Positions 33,570 to 47,249 of a stretch of DNA of 64,000 nt are shown here, in pieces. Source of the stretch: Desmodus rotundus. Taxonomy: Eukaryota; Chordata; Mammalia; Chiroptera; Phyllostomidae. Made by a program: the position numbers and the translations under genes. The notes beneath the pieces were generated by a model. It was not told the DNA's origin and did not search any database. It saw only the letters and a list, made by a program, of their open reading frames with translations. The first letter of the stretch is position 1. Each line of letters opens with the position of its first letter. The stretch is taken from NCBI RefSeq assembly GCF_022682495.2, contig NC_071390.1, positions 169,967,220 to 170,031,219 on the forward strand. The letters run 5' to 3'.

Positions 33570-36389
33570 GTAAGGGAGTGCTTTTTAGTGACTTCTAAAA
33601 TTTTTGTTTTGCAATAAAAATTTCTTACGGGACTAGAAGAGGCACCTGAAAGGAAATCAGAGAAATGTAACTGTGGGGTGGATGTGAAGAGACGCAGATA
33701 TTTTCAAGGAAGAAAAGATTAATAAGATAAACTTTCTGTAAGTTTCAATAATGGTTTCACAGCAATAGAACATTAAAACTATGAGCAACACTTTAAATCA
33801 AAATGTTAGCACCAAAACTGAGGAAATGAAAGGTTTATAATTGATATGTCTGTTTATATTGAGAACATTTAGTCCTTATGGATCTTAGGTTATTTTATCT
33901 ACTATCCCCTTTTATTGTATCAGCAAATTTTATTTGGATGTGTTGTGAGGTTCATCTGTTTGTTGCTATGCAAATGCATTCATCAAATGGAAAGGGATAT
34001 ACATTTATTATAATTTCTTATGATTTAAGATTGGAGCCTAAGACTGACAAGCTTTTTATAAGGTTGTCTTGAGACGTATTTATAATATTACTTATGTTAT
34101 ATCCCAACAGAGAGTTTGTGGGGCAGCGTCCCCAACTCATGTGACAGACCTTAGCGTGGAATCGCAACAGCAAACTGTTTTTCCAATGTTGTTCTTTATG
34201 TTTATCAGATGCTCATTCTCCTACTGTCCTTAACAATCATCTTTTGCTTTAAAAAATAAGATGTGTACTTGCCTATACCTCTCCCTGAATTAAAGTCTCT
34301 GTTAAGAGTCTGAGTAAATATAGATTCTTATTTTCCTACTGCTCCGAACACATTTGAGAGTGTGTTTGCATACAGCTAAGTGACTGTCTCTGAAGGTGTC
34401 AGAGCAATGTTTCAACGCAGCCGCAGATGATGTTTGACGTGGTAATACTTTGATATTCGGGTTGCTTTAATTTGGAAACTTGTGTAAAAATGCAAATATG
34501 TTATAAATGTTTTACATCCACAACTAATCTAGTCCTCCAGAGGGGGCTGCCAAGTGTGGCATAAATAAGATTGCATTTACAAATAGCAAACATCAAATTA
34601 GAGTAAGTATGTCACTCTGATGTAGGTTATCGGAAACCTCTGTCTGTAACCCATGGTGGGGAGGGGTGGTAGAAAGCAGGATTTGTACAAGTAATGTTAA
34701 GTAAGTTTGCAGAATGCTTTTTGTGGCCTCCTTCGATGGAAATATCTGTAGTTCTAAAAGAGGATAAAATTCTAAATTCTGGAAGCAGTGACTGCTATTT
34801 AACACTGACTTTATCTCGTGCGCCCTCACGACACCAGGGATTTGGTTGGGTGTCTCTGTTTATTAGTGTGCGTTATTGTACCCGGCGAATGGGACGGGAC
34901 CTCCCGTTGTAAGGCACTGGTTTTTATTTTCTGAGACTAATGGTTACATGGAGTAGTGTTGGCATTCTCAGCTATGTTGAGGGAATTGTTTACCTGATTT
35001 CATGGATGACGTGTGGTCATTCTTTAAACTCTTTGTTGATGGCGTTTATTCTGGGTTTGGGGATGAAACCTACCCTAGTGTTGGTTTTCTTTTAGGAGCA
35101 AAAACATTTACTCTCCCAAAGGAGAGTGTGCATTTCCTTCTTCTAAGGACTACTAATCTTTATGAATTCTTTTCTTTTTCTAATTGCTTGTATTCCAAAC
35201 TATATGGATTTGTATAAGCAGTTTCTATCCCGTATTTTGTGTTTTATGATATCAGCATTTCCCAGGCCAACACTGTACTGATACTATGCAGAGAGTGAGT
35301 GTTCTCTCTTAGAAACTTCAACATCAACCCACAGCTGATTTCCAGTGTTTTTAGAAAGTGTTTTTAAATGGTAAGATGTTGATAACCACTCTAAGGAGAA
35401 ATTTTATCTAATGTGTAAATGTTGATAGAGGCAGAGAACAAAAGTGCTTTCTGTCTTGAAGTTTGTGTAAGACATTTCCAAAGTAAATGCTAGCCTCAGA
35501 AAGCCTTCTAAACTAGATTTAAGTTGGCTGCCTACGTTGTTTATGAGAGATAGAAACCAAAAGAACAGATTGAACTGTTACAGTTCATTGGACATAGTCT
35601 GAATCTACATATGAGAATATATACAAATCTAAAGTCATAGCCTAATTTTAATTAATGAAAAAGATAAACATTTATTATCAAAATCGCATCTTCATAGATT
35701 TTCTGCAGCTTTCTTGAAAACAAACTATAATATTTTTCAGATTTATTTTCCTATAGGAATTCCCTTCCTCCCCCTACCATCTTACATATCTCAGTGGGGG
35801 AAAGTAACTTCTTCCACCTTTCTTATTTGTCTGCTAAAGTGTACTATCATAAAAAGATTTGAGTAGTAAATAGAAAAATTTGGACTTAGGTTAAAGCCCT
35901 ATAAAGATTGTTTTGAATTTTTTTTCTTAAATAATTAAACATTTTCATCTAAGCCCTAAAATTTTTTTACAGTGTAGTTATCATTCCAGATGTAGTTTTT
36001 CTTTCCATATTATTACATGTGCAATGTGCATTACATTCTTAGGGCATATATACTTCTAGGTTTGCATAATGCAGTTATTATCTCTCTTTAAATATGTGTA
36101 GAATAAATGCACTTCAAAATAAATGAGTAACTTTCCATTCTGAAATTTTTGTCTGCTTGTCTTTGAGTACTTTGAACTCACATTCTTGCAGAAGACTGGG
36201 ATGTGGGTCCTAGAGGGCCTGGTTCCATTTATTCTAGACTAGGTCTGATCTGCATAAACACACAATGCTACCCATAGACCCATGACATCTGTTTCTAAAC
36301 AAAAAGAGTTGCATTCAGTGTGTGGCATTCTTGAACATGAGAAAATAAAAACAATAACAGTAGTACAGATTCTTACCCCTGTCCTGCTA
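33570..36389. other. KCNIP4: KCNIP4 intronic DNA after the 4a exon
   Basis: Begins with splice donor GTAAGG at 33570. AT-rich and notably poor in recognisable transposable elements for about 2.8 kb, which can be a sign of constrained regulatory sequence next to an alternative first exon. No second exon recognised. Confidence 0.55.
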
Positions 36390-36403
36390 CTCTCTTACTT
36401 TCT

Positions 36404-36619
36404 TTTTTTTTTAAAGATTTTATTTATCTATTTTTAGAGAGAGGGGGAGGGAAGGAGCAAGAGAGGGAGAGAAACATCAATGTGTGGTTGCCTTTTGCAT
36501 GCCCCCTACTGGGGACCTGGCCCACAACCCAGGCATGTGCCCTGACTGGGAATAGAACCAGTGACCCTTTGGTTTGCAGGCAGGCACTCAGTCCACTGAA
36601 CCACACTAGCCAGGGCCCC
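36404..36619 (-). mobile_element. VES SINE, copy 3
   Basis: Same subfamily layout as copy 1: T-rich tail on the left, GAGAGAAACATCAATGTGTG, CTACTGGGGACCTGGCCCAC, box B region, and GCCAGGGCC at the right. It is flanked by the perfect 14-bp duplication CTCTCTTACTTTCT (36390-36403 and 36620-36633), so it is fairly young. Confidence 0.92.
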
Positions 36620-36633
36620 CTCTCTTACTTTCT

Positions 36634-38489
36634 AACCTTGGTAAGCCATTTTACCTCCTTAGTGGTCTAAAATGAGAAAACTGGACTTGACAGAACTTTC
36701 CATTTCAAAAAGTCTACCAGTCGATCAGGCAACGAGAGTTTGGTGATTTACATAATACATGCCCTTTCTTATGAAATGGCTATCAGTGGCCCATTTTGGA
36801 ATTGATTTGCAGTATAGATGTTGGACTACTGTCTCCTCTCCCCTAGTGGACTCATTTATCATATCTCAGAGAGATTTTCATTGCATTTCAAGAGAACAGA
36901 GAAATGCCCTTTCCTGTAGCTCTAGGATTTGACATTTGGGACCTCAATTCCAGGCATTCTTGTAATGTAGTTTCTCAAAACTTACTTGGGGTTCCAATAA
37001 CAAATAAGTACACGGTGATATAGTTTGTTAACATTTTAAAGTTCAGTTGTTTTTGGTTTTGGATGGTTTGGAGTTTTTGTTGTTATTTCTTTATTACTTT
37101 ATTTTTATTTGGTAATTTAGTTAGATTTCAATATGTTTTCTTTTTCAGAAAAGTAATCTTAACAGCAGACCAGTGTGAATGCATATAATAGTTTGAACTT
37201 GAGCAAAGTTTTGAGGATAACACACACCGCTAGTGTTTTGAATTCACAGTCTCTTTCTGCCTACTGAGGAGTGCAGGAAGCTCCAGAGTTACGCTGCTTT
37301 GGAATACTAAAACCTCACAACAGTAAATTGCCTCTTTTCCAGCTATAAAAATGAAAGTGGTTTTCAGTTTATGCATACCAGGGAGAAATTGAATAAAAAT
37401 TTTAATGGTAAAGCTATTTCACTACTTCTACATCCAACTCTGGGCTGTGAAAATACCTACTTTTCATCCAAATATGCATTAAATAAGGCTGAAATAGTTA
37501 CTGAATTAAGAAAGAACCATCCTTCTCCCTACTACTAATCTCAGTAAAAGGCATTTTACAAAAGGACAATAACACACATGACTTGGAAAAAAAATCACTT
37601 TTATTGGTATTTGTCTTTGATAAAAAGACAAAAAGAAATCGAATGATAATTTAAGTCCCTTGTAGAATACATATTAATTTTCATATATATTTAGCTCATT
37701 TTATTTAGAAGATATTTATAATACCATAATAAAAACTTCCTCGAGAGTTCTAAAAAAGATATTATCCATATGCACAAGATGAATTCTTGGAACCCAAGTT
37801 CTTAGTTTTCCTTGTGTTACAGAAGTGGGGATGTGTTGGGCCTGTCAGTAAAGTGGGCCGACTGGAAAATAGTTTTGTGTGTCCATGATGTGTAATGAGG
37901 ACCATGGGCCTGGAAATGACAGGAACTGTTGTAGTACCTCAGATAGCTCAGTTGCCATTCTTAAAACAGACTCTCTTTTAATTCTTCCATAAATCTGCTT
38001 ACCCAAATGCAATGGGATGCAAAGCTGATGTATATTTGCACTACCAGAAAAGTCTTTCTAAACTGTAATGCTTAAGAAATATAAAACTAATTTGTGGTGA
38101 TATTAGAAAATTTACACATACTATCTTTTTATACCATCTGGGAATGGAATAAAGGAAATATTTACCTATTTGAATTTCTTTAGTGTTTTTACAGTTAATA
38201 TTCCCTTTAATTCAAGAACATTAATGCCTACAAAGGAACTATTGGAAGAAGTAGATTTAGTATGGTTAGAAATTAATACTCAGAGAATCCAGAGTTATTT
38301 TGCTTAGATTCTAGTTACAGCTTTGCCTCTTCATAGTCATGTGGTTGGAGCTATTACTTGGCTTTTATAATGTTTATTTTTTAATCTCTTTAAATGAAAT
38401 AATGATAAATAATATTGATATTTTGATTTATTGAAGATCACCTATCTATGAGACATGTTACAGTATTAAACAGTGTATTAAAGTATGAA
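36634..38489. other. Intronic DNA, nothing recognised
   Basis: AT-rich. No exon, RNA or repeat family recognised. Confidence 0.45.
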
Positions 38490-38665
38490 AGAAAGCATAG
38501 TATTAGTATTAGTACAGTACTATCTGATCTTCACCATGGTCCTCTGGAGTAGGTAAACTTGGACCTCTAGGGGCTGAGTTACTTGGCTCAGTGTTACTTG
38601 ACCCATAAGTCATAAAGGTGAAACTCAAACTCACATCATCAGGCTCTGTATGCTCTTCTGTAACT
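38490..38665 (-). repeat. MIR SINE fragment
   Basis: Antisense MIR: TCTTCACCATGGTCCTCTGG AGTAGG, GAAACTCAAACTCACATCAT CAGGCTCTG. Confidence 0.6.
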
Positions 38666-40742
38666 TTAATTTTGTAGACCTTATAGCAGGGTGGCTATGA
38701 CAAATAATCTGGTAAAGGGGAGAAAGTTTTAGGTCAATTATCCATCAACTGTTTCTACAACCCCTTCCGGACATATTCTATTTGTGAAACACTCTAAATC
38801 ACTGATATTGTTTAATAAGCATGAATGTTCACACTGACATGCTAACAATACTATTCTATAAATAGAGCATAAAGAACATCATAAAGCCTCTATCTTATAA
38901 ATCAGACAAATCTTGTAACCTAAATGAATCTGTATTACACTCTTGTTCAATCAAGTACAGTCTTTATTTGGGCTCTGGGGTAAAAACTGAGAAGAAAGTT
39001 GACAGACTCAGACTGAACCCAGTTTGTACCTGGTTTGCTCTGGATGACAGGTGGGACAACTGGAAATAGGTGGGACAGAGACGGGCTGCTGATTTGGGAG
39101 AAAATAGGAAAATCCAGGAGATGCTGCAGTGTAAAGATAAGACCCTGAACCCAGGAGGGAGGTTATTTGGGAAGGGGCTGAGGTTTACGGGGAGGATCGG
39201 GTGCAGCACGGGCAGATGACAGTATTAGATGGTCCATGCAGGAGTAGGACTTCGGAGTGAGAGCATCCAGCATTGATACCGAGCCTAACAGAAGCCTCAG
39301 TGGGACTTCCGGCTTAGTCAGGATGGCCAGCAGCAGAGAACACATACTCCAGTTTGTTTTCGTGGGTATGAAGTGAGAAGGAACACAGATAGTTCTGTTT
39401 ATGGGGAACAGATGGCTAAGGGAGGGAGAAAACTTACTTCAGTTGGGAATCTACCGTAGGACCAACAAGGTAGAGGGAGTGTTGTTCTGTGCACCATGCC
39501 CAGGCATTCTCACACCAGCCTGCAAGACTGCAGGAGAAACTTCCATGTAGATAATAAACTAGAGGTTCAGAGAGATTAATGACTTGCTCAAGATCACAAG
39601 AGAATATGATGAAGGAATCTGGATTATTTTCAATATCTTCCTACTGGCACTGATGCAAACGCCATTGAGAAGATAAGTATTCAAAGATAAGATAACGTGT
39701 GCACAGATAAATAAAAGCCTTCTCTAATATAAACCTTTTCTATAGACTATCCCTATCAAAATAAATGTTTTTTTTTTAATTTGACTGAATTTGTTTACTT
39801 CTAGTTCCATGTAGAGGTGGTCTATGTAAATGCATAGCTATGATGATAAGTCCAAAACTGAGGAAGAAAAAAAAAGATACATGTGTATTTAACATAATTT
39901 AATTTCTACTTTATCAAGTCTTCATAGAATGGAACATCCTTTAGGAATTTGCAGTTCCAACCTGATTATTTTATAGATAAGTAAACTGAGTCCTAGAGAG
40001 ATGAAATGACTTCTACAGGAGAAAAAAAACCACTTCTCTACAGAAGAAAAAAAGTCTGATGAATTATACTCAGAACATAAACTTCAGGAATGGTCTAAAT
40101 TCCACAAAATATGTACCCAAATGTTAGCTTTCCTGAGTTATTCTGCCAGTGGACCAATTACTCTAACATCCAAAGATTTTAGGACCTCGGTGATGGTAAG
40201 TTTTACACTTTCTGCTTGGCTTTATCAGGAGAGACAGATGCTACTACAAAGGATACTTCGGCACAAACTGAGGCGTTTCCCACTTCAATGACTTGTCTGA
40301 ATGAGTTAGTAATGCAGAGTCATTGCCGCCTGACAGCCAGCAGTTCAATAGCCCAGGGGTTGAATTTTTGGAAAACCTAGGTTCAACACTCAGTAGATGC
40401 ATATACAAATCACAAGGGCAGGTATTCTAATTGGCCATCACTCTGATTACTAAAAGCAGGAAGGTAAGTATCTCCCAGGCCTCACCGCTTGTACCATTTC
40501 ACAGAGGCCTGCTTCCCTTGACCTCTCTGTTTGGAATTATCCCCCAGGCTGCTGGCAGCGATTCTTTGAAAAATGTTTACAAAGGTCAGCAGCCACATCA
40601 TCAAGACCAATGGTTATTACTGAAACAATCCCGATTTTGTGTTTCAGTCTTCTATAGAGACCAGAGGTTATAGAACTGAGAGCACAGACTTTAAAACCAC
40701 AACAATTGCAATTAATAATAATTGAATGCTAGCTCTAATATA
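38666..40742. other. Intronic DNA with MIR traces
   Basis: MIR antisense cores occur at 39525-39625 (AACTAGAGGTTCAGAGAGAT, CTTGCTCAAGATCACAAG) and 39955-40020 (AAGTAAACTGAGTCCTAGAG). Nothing else recognised. Confidence 0.5.
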
Positions 40743-41077
40743 CCATATTTTGCCATGCATAATGTGCTCCCATGTATATTGAGCCCCCATGATTTTGGCC
40801 CAAACTTCAAGAAAAAAATATTCCCTTTTAATTTTTTAATTCAATTTTTATTCATTCATATTTACAAACAAATCCAATTATCATATTCTGGGTTATTATT
40901 TTACATACAGATGTCATTAGTGCTTTCTAGAGTTACACTTTTAACACATAAGCATAAATAAAAGAATTAAAAACATTTATATAGATACAGGATTAGTGCT
41001 ACGCATGTATAATGTGTGTCCTTATTTTTCCCTCAAAAATTTGGTCAAAAATACGTATTATGTGCAGTAAAATACAG
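40743..41077 (+). mobile_element. Tc1/mariner-like MITE, copy 1
   Basis: About 335 bp with terminal inverted repeats: left end CCATATTTTGCCATGCATAA, and right end reverse-complementing to CTGTATTTTACTGCACATAA. It is bounded by TA at 40741-40742 and 41078-41079. No coding capacity. The interior contains TGCTTTCTAGAGTTACACTT, shared with copies at 44918-45235 and 60270-60606. TA target duplication points to the Tc1/mariner superfamily; I cannot give the family name. Confidence 0.8.
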
Positions 41078-41649
41078 TATATTAGTTTTATGACCTTGGG
41101 TAACACGAGTTAGTATTTGTGTATGCTTGGACCTCTTTCTAGGATATAACAAAAGATTTGTGACTTTTGCCATATCCAGGTACCATCGTCTTTTATTCCA
41201 GAGAAAAGAGGTCACCACTCAGCATCTGGAACCAAAAGCTGAATTCTTTGCCTGCTCAGCAAGTGAGAACAGTACTTGTAGAATACATTGTTCAGAGTAA
41301 AAACCGCTGCTGTGGGTCGGGTTGGGGGCTTTGCAAAGTGTGCTTATGACTAATGGAGAGTTGCCATTTTTTTTTATTGGGTGAGGTTCAAAATTGGGTC
41401 TGGTGTTACTTGTTACTATAATCAATGAACAATCATTGATTTCCTTTCTTGAAACCACAATGCGGGAACTTTTTTATTTTCATGGTAAACAATATTTAAG
41501 ATTATTTATTGAGCAACTCTCTAAGCTCTCATATTGTTCTAAGCTCCAGGGATGCTGCCCTAAGCCAAGGAAAAAATCTTCCATTCTTCCAAGCTGAGCT
41601 GCCAAGTTTTGAAATACAGCTATAACTGCTACAAAAAGGTACAGGAGAC
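41078..41649. other. Intronic DNA, nothing recognised
   Basis: No feature identified. Confidence 0.4.
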
Positions 41650-42170
41650 AGAAGCACTAAAGTAGAAATTATTCATGCATTAATTTATTAAGTATGTTAC
41701 CTGTAGTGTGCTCTATACATTGTTCTCTACACAGCAATTAGCACAAAACAAGTCCTTGTAGAACTGATGTATTATTGCAAAAGAAAACCAAAAATGATAA
41801 ACAAAGGAATATGCAATCTGATGTCTAATAGAGACAAGCATAAATTGTAGTAAGGGGTCAGAAACAGGTGTTGTTATGACAGAGTGGTAAGAAAAGGCCT
41901 TTCTGCAGAGTTGACTTTTCTGCCAGCACTTGAAAGAAGTGAGTGGAGAAGACAGTGTTACCTGGGACAAGAGGATTCCAGGCAAAGGGAGAGCCAAGTA
42001 CCAGAGCCTGTGCTGCAAGGTGTGTTTCTTGTACCCGAGTTGCACAGGAAGGCTAGTGGGATTGGAGCAGCAAGCTATTGAGGGTGGTGGGACAAGGAGA
42101 GGAGGGACAACCAAAGTCATATCATGCAGGGCCATGGCAAAGGCTGGGTTTTAGTCTTATATCCTGGGAA
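41650..42170 (-). repeat. L2 LINE fragment
   Basis: Antisense L2 order: TTATGACAGAGTGGTAAGAA, AGGCCTTTCTGCAGAGTTGA, GAGGATTCCAGGCAAAGGGA GAGCC, GAGCAGCAAGCTATTGAGGG. Overlapping ORFs on both strands are shadows of this repeat. Confidence 0.75.
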
Positions 42171-43359
42171 GCTGCTGAAGGGTTAGGATGGGAAATCTCT
42201 ACAAGCCCTCAATTTCGCCTTTCTTTTATGGGCCACAGTATCTGTTTCCACACTGTATCTACCTACGCTAATCTCAGCATGGGGTCTACTTCTAGATATT
42301 TCCTGGCTCTGCCCCAGACACCTCCCAAGACATTGCTTCACTATCTTTTGTCAGACCTCCCTCGTCTGGAAAAACTGCCTGTAGTGCTCACGACCAGTCT
42401 GGAGCATATGTTCACACTTCAATATTCATCTCTCTTCCTTAAGTTAGATCTGCCCTCTCACCTGCTCTGTGGTGTGAGCAGGGCTAGCCTTCATCTCCTT
42501 ACCAGGCTGCTGCAAGGACCTGGCACATGCACCCTTCTCTTAATTGCATCTACAGGGCCAATGTAAATTGTCTTCACTAGAGTGGACATTTTAAAATTTC
42601 AAATTATATTCCTCGAGTACCTGCCATAATGAGAGTATCAGGAAGTTGAGATGAAAGGCAAATCTCACATAAAAGAATTATGTTGTTTTCCTTCGAGTAA
42701 CTTCTCCTCCCCCACATATTAGCTTCAAATATAAATATTCAGATTGGGTATATTCCAAACTGAGATGAGAATAAGACATTTATACTCAAGATATTTATAC
42801 TCATACATTTTTTGAAACTGGCAAGAAATGATAGAGACTGTAGTCCCACCCTCTTACTTTATGAGTAATTGAGGCCTGGGAAGGTTAATTGACTTATTAG
42901 AAGTGACAAAACTAATTGTTACCACTAGATACATAATAATTGCATCATCTATGATAGAGTGATAAATTACAGGTGAATCACTAATACTTTTACATATTTA
43001 TATTATCCAAATTTTATAAAACCCTGTAAGAATAATCTGATTAGTCATAATTACAGGATTTCTGGCTCTTTATTTACTTAATATGTTATTAATCTTTTTC
43101 CCTCATCTTGGTATTTTCTAGTTTTACTGGCTTATGCCCAGGAAAGTGGGGGAGGGAGGTTTCTGGTATGCAGGCAGGGACAAAACTCCGGAGGAAACTG
43201 GAGAGGTATGCCAAAATGTGATGCGCAATGGTGAAGACACAGGGTCAAATCCCAAATGCCTGGTGCTCAGGCATTCAGGCAGGCATCACATGAATACAGG
43301 AGACAGGCATCATGTAAGGAGGTACCCGAGCTGGTGGGTCAGATACTAATAGTGCCAAT
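42171..43359. other. Intronic DNA with one MIR trace
   Basis: An MIR antisense core lies at 42830-42920 (GTAATTGAGGCCTGGGAAGG). A 162-codon + strand frame at 42078-42566 runs partly over the L2 copy and has no recognisable domain. Confidence 0.4.
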
Positions 43360-43580
43360 AATATATGAATGAGCACTGCGTTGAGCATATCAGATGCCAG
43401 GCACTATGGCCAGAACTTTATATGCATTATTCATGTGGACAGTAATTTTTATATACTGGTTATAGAAGTGAAGATTTAACAAATTAGAAAGTATATGCTC
43501 TGGAAGTTTCCATTACTTGACTAAGATCATTCACCTAGGAGTGGTCTCGCTGGAATTCAGTTCTACCCTGTCAGCTTGGA
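43360..43580 (-). repeat. MIR SINE
   Basis: Antisense MIR: TGAGCACTGCGTTGAGCATA, ATGCCAGGCACTATGGCCAG AACTTTATATGCATTATTC, then GGAATTCAGTTCTACC. Confidence 0.7.
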
Positions 43581-44917
43581 GAGTATGAATTCTCAGTCAT
43601 CATGTACCTGCCTCTCAGGTAGGACTAGGTCAATTACACTGAAGTAGACAGAATTACATTGAAGTAAATTAAGCTTAAACTAAAGAGTCCCTCAAATATG
43701 TAGACCCCTTTCCATCTCCATTCTAAATAAATATTAACTTTCATACCAAATTTTGTATATGTGATTTTTCTACTCTTTTCTTAGAGACTCTTCTCCAAAC
43801 TGTATAAGATTCAGGCCCCGCAAAACCAAGATGTGTCCCCGTTGTGAGCTGAGAACATCTTGCCTTCTCTGGCATGACTAAAGTTCCTGGCCAGAGATAC
43901 AGAAGGCAACGTCTGTCCTCCGAGACAGGAAGTTGGATATGAAGTTCACTGTAGGGGTCCCCGCTGTCTCTCTGCCTAGCTCCATGTGCACTCAGACTTC
44001 ACGAGTGACACAGGGAGGCTGAGGTGATTTGGCAGCATGGCACGCCCAGATGCATGGACAGGGCCTGGCTCTATTATTGTGCTCTATAAATGTGACCATT
44101 AATTGTTAGATACACTGTAAAAGCCAGGTGGGACAAAACCGAGAGAATGAGGCAAGGGTAACCATCTTCTATTATTTATTTATCATTTGTTTCACATAGG
44201 ATCATCTAGCTATATGCTACAGATTTGGAGTACCTCCCTAGAAATCTTTATGTTTTCACTGTCCTCCTCTTCATTCAGGGCAAATGGATCCTTTCATATT
44301 CATCAGTATTCATCCATTCATTCATTCAACCTGTATTTAGCAAGCTCCTACAGGATGGAATTCTAGAGGATGGTGACAGGAAAGTGACAAAAATACCAAG
44401 GTCCCTGCTATTATAGCGGAGTCAGCCTCGGTTTCAGCATAGACTCTCCTTCCCTGTATTATACACAAGGGGAGGCAGAGAATGTGGGCACAGATGTTGG
44501 CACATACATAATGGGAGACATTGTGTTTGATTGCTTTCCTCTTCTGTTCATATGGAGTGGGGTGAGGCAAAAGCACTTGTGGCTAGGGTATAATGGATGT
44601 TTTAAGGAGAGAGAGAGTACAGTGTGGTCTTTTTGGAGCCTGGTCTTTATAGAGCAAATATGAGAAGATTGCTGGGCGTTGCTTAGTGCCCATTTGAAAT
44701 GTGTGGTCATAATTTTAAAAGGGGACTCTCCTAACTCAAAGTGAGCCCCTTTTTTAGTACATTACTATAAGATCATTTTTCCCAGATGTGTTCAAACAGA
44801 AGACAGAATTGGTTAGTAAATGGGAAAATGGAAATAAAATTTCCATTCCAGTGGCTATCAAAATCAACAAGGTTTATAATCTGTGCATATACACATACAT
44901 ACTTGTGCACAAATATA
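43581..44917. other. Intronic DNA, nothing recognised
   Basis: No feature identified. Confidence 0.4.
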
Positions 44918-45235
44918 ACATATTTTGCCAGGTATAATGCACACTTTTTTGCCCAAATATTTGAGGGAAAAATAAGGATGCACATTATACATGGGTAGTA
45001 CTAATTCCATATCTATATAAATGTTTTTAGTTCTTTTTTTGTGCTCATACATTAAAAGTGTAACTCTAGAAAGCAATGATAATATCTACATGCAAAATAA
45101 TATTCTAGAATACAATAATCAGTTTTGTCTCTAAATATAAATGAATAAAAAATTGAATTAAAGAATTAAAATGAAATATGTTTTTCGTGAAAGTTTCGGC
45201 CAAAACATGGGTGTGCATTACACATGGTAAAATAC
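44918..45235 (-). mobile_element. Tc1/mariner-like MITE, copy 2 (inverted)
   Basis: Same family as 40743-41077 in the opposite direction: the interior AAGTGTAACTCTAGAAAGCA is the reverse complement of the copy 1 core. The left end is ACATATTTTGCCAGGTATAA, and the right end reverse-complements to GTATTTTACCATGTGTAATG. TA dinucleotides lie at 44916-44917 and 45236-45237. About 318 bp, slightly deleted. Confidence 0.8.
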
Positions 45236-47249
45236 TAGACTCATGGGCATGTACACCTACATGCTTCACACACACACACACTCCAAGAACATAAGCCATG
45301 AACTTTATCAGTTAAGATATAAGCCATAGTTCATTGAAGAACCCAATTCTTGATTCCCTTGTGCCATAACCTATGAAGCTTCTTTGAGAGATGAATTTGT
45401 ATTTAACCATATGAACAAGTACCAAAAAGAAGAGAGGTATAGTGGAAGAGAGCACTGGAGACAGAATGGAACTTGACTCTGGGGTGAAATGGAATGAAAA
45501 GGCCCTGACTGCAATCTCTCCTCTAACTAGCTGTGTGATCTTGGCCAAGTCATTGAACATTCCTGGTCCTCTATTGTGTCTATGAAATCTGTCACTGGGT
45601 GTAGCTCACAGACTAATGTCAGGAAGGAGTCAGATTGAATAGAAACAGAGTGCTTAGAATGATGGTTCTGGTCCATAGTAAGTGCCCAGGTCAGTGTTCT
45701 GTTCTCTGCCTGGGTCTTGCTCTCCAGGTCCTGAGCCTCCTGCCTTGGCTGCCTTTGGATCCCAACCAGATGCCCTTCCTAAGCTCAGGTTCCACCCTCC
45801 CCGATCAGTGTCAGTACCGATGGCCATGCTGAATTCAATTCTAATTTCATTCAGTTTGGACAAGAGCCCTATTGATAAATTGCACGTTGGTAAATTTCCC
45901 CATTCACCTGGCATATATCCCATGAAGTTGGCAAACACCACTGTGTTGAAAAAATATTCCAAATATATTTCTTAAGTTAAAAGAACAAGTTTCAAAACCC
46001 TATGAGAAATAAGGATCCTATTTAAAAAATGCACATGAGGTGGGAGGGGATAGAATGAACACTGGAATTTTTTATTTCTTGCCTGAACTTGTGTGTTTTG
46101 GGCATGTGTTAATATAACTTCTTAAGAGGTTACTTTTAAAAGGCAAAAAATATCCATATAGAATGCATACTAATTTTTCCAATTGAAGAAACTCAGTGCC
46201 CTTTAGAACTTAGCCATTTATTAATTTAAAATGAAAAACTTTTTTTTTAATTTAGAAAATGCATTTAAAACTGAGGCACTTTGAGTTTGTTTTTCATCTT
46301 AAAAAAAAAGATAATTCAGAAGTAACCTCCTGGAACTGAGGACAGATTTTTATACCTTGAAGTCATTTTCCAGCTTCAAGTCGGTTTCTTCAATGATTGA
46401 TAAAAAGCCATCTCTATCACTAGTCCTATGTCAAGGAAGTTTTTAAGGGCTCAGGATATTGATATTTTTCTTACGAGCCTCACTTGTCTAAACGAGGAGC
46501 TCACTTTCTGCCCTTTTTAGGAGGAACTGAAGTTTTATGACTCTGAGGGGAAAACCATCTCACTCCATTGATGGGCTTCACTTCATCTCCACTGAAAAGG
46601 AAATGAGCTGGGCGTGTGGTCTGTGAGAAGGGTTGGGTGGGGAAGTGGGGAGGAGAGTGCCCAGGGAAGTTTGCTGTTTCTGGGCCATTCTCAGCTTCCC
46701 TTGCTTCTGGGCTTCAGTAATTTTCTTTCTCCAACAGCAGCTTGCTGCGTCTGAATGGATGCCATTCATGCAAAAACCTAGGTAACAGTTATTTAGTATG
46801 GGGAACAGATTAAAAGGAAAGGACTGATAGAAAGAAGCTGCAAGAAGTATGGAAGCACTTAAGACCTGGGCAAAGATTCCATTAAATGGCTCCCTAGCAA
46901 AGAATTCTAAGTACCTCTCATGCATTTCTTTTTCTTTTGAAAATACTTTATAGAATTTGGCTACAGGGATGATCCTGTAATTTTCTTTTTTTATTCCTAG
47001 ACATTTTTTGCTTTCTTGAATACTGAATGTGTAAAAAAAAAAAATGAGGTTGACCTTGATTCAAATAAATGGAATTTGGGGGAGGGAAAAACCCTACTTT
47101 GAGATGGCAGACTATGACCTGAGAATACAGTGAGTAAGATGTGATCTGCACTTTGACAGAACTCAAGTCCCAAAACAACTCCCCCTGAATGTTTGCATCG
47201 TGGAAAGAACACAGCATCAGGTTCAAATAGTCTTGTGTTTCCATCCAGA
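45236..47249. other. Intronic DNA with MIR trace
   Basis: A sense MIR fragment lies at 45515-45590 (CTAGCTGTGTGATCTTGGCC AAGTCATTGAAC). No exon recognised. Confidence 0.45.

Noticed and set aside
3491..36619. tRNA genes suggested by box A/box B motifs
   Set aside because: These belong to tRNA-derived VES SINEs with non-tRNA bodies and A-rich tails.
42078..42566. 162-codon + strand ORF
   Set aside because: Begins inside an antisense L2 copy and shows no protein family features. Length alone is not enough in GC-moderate intron.
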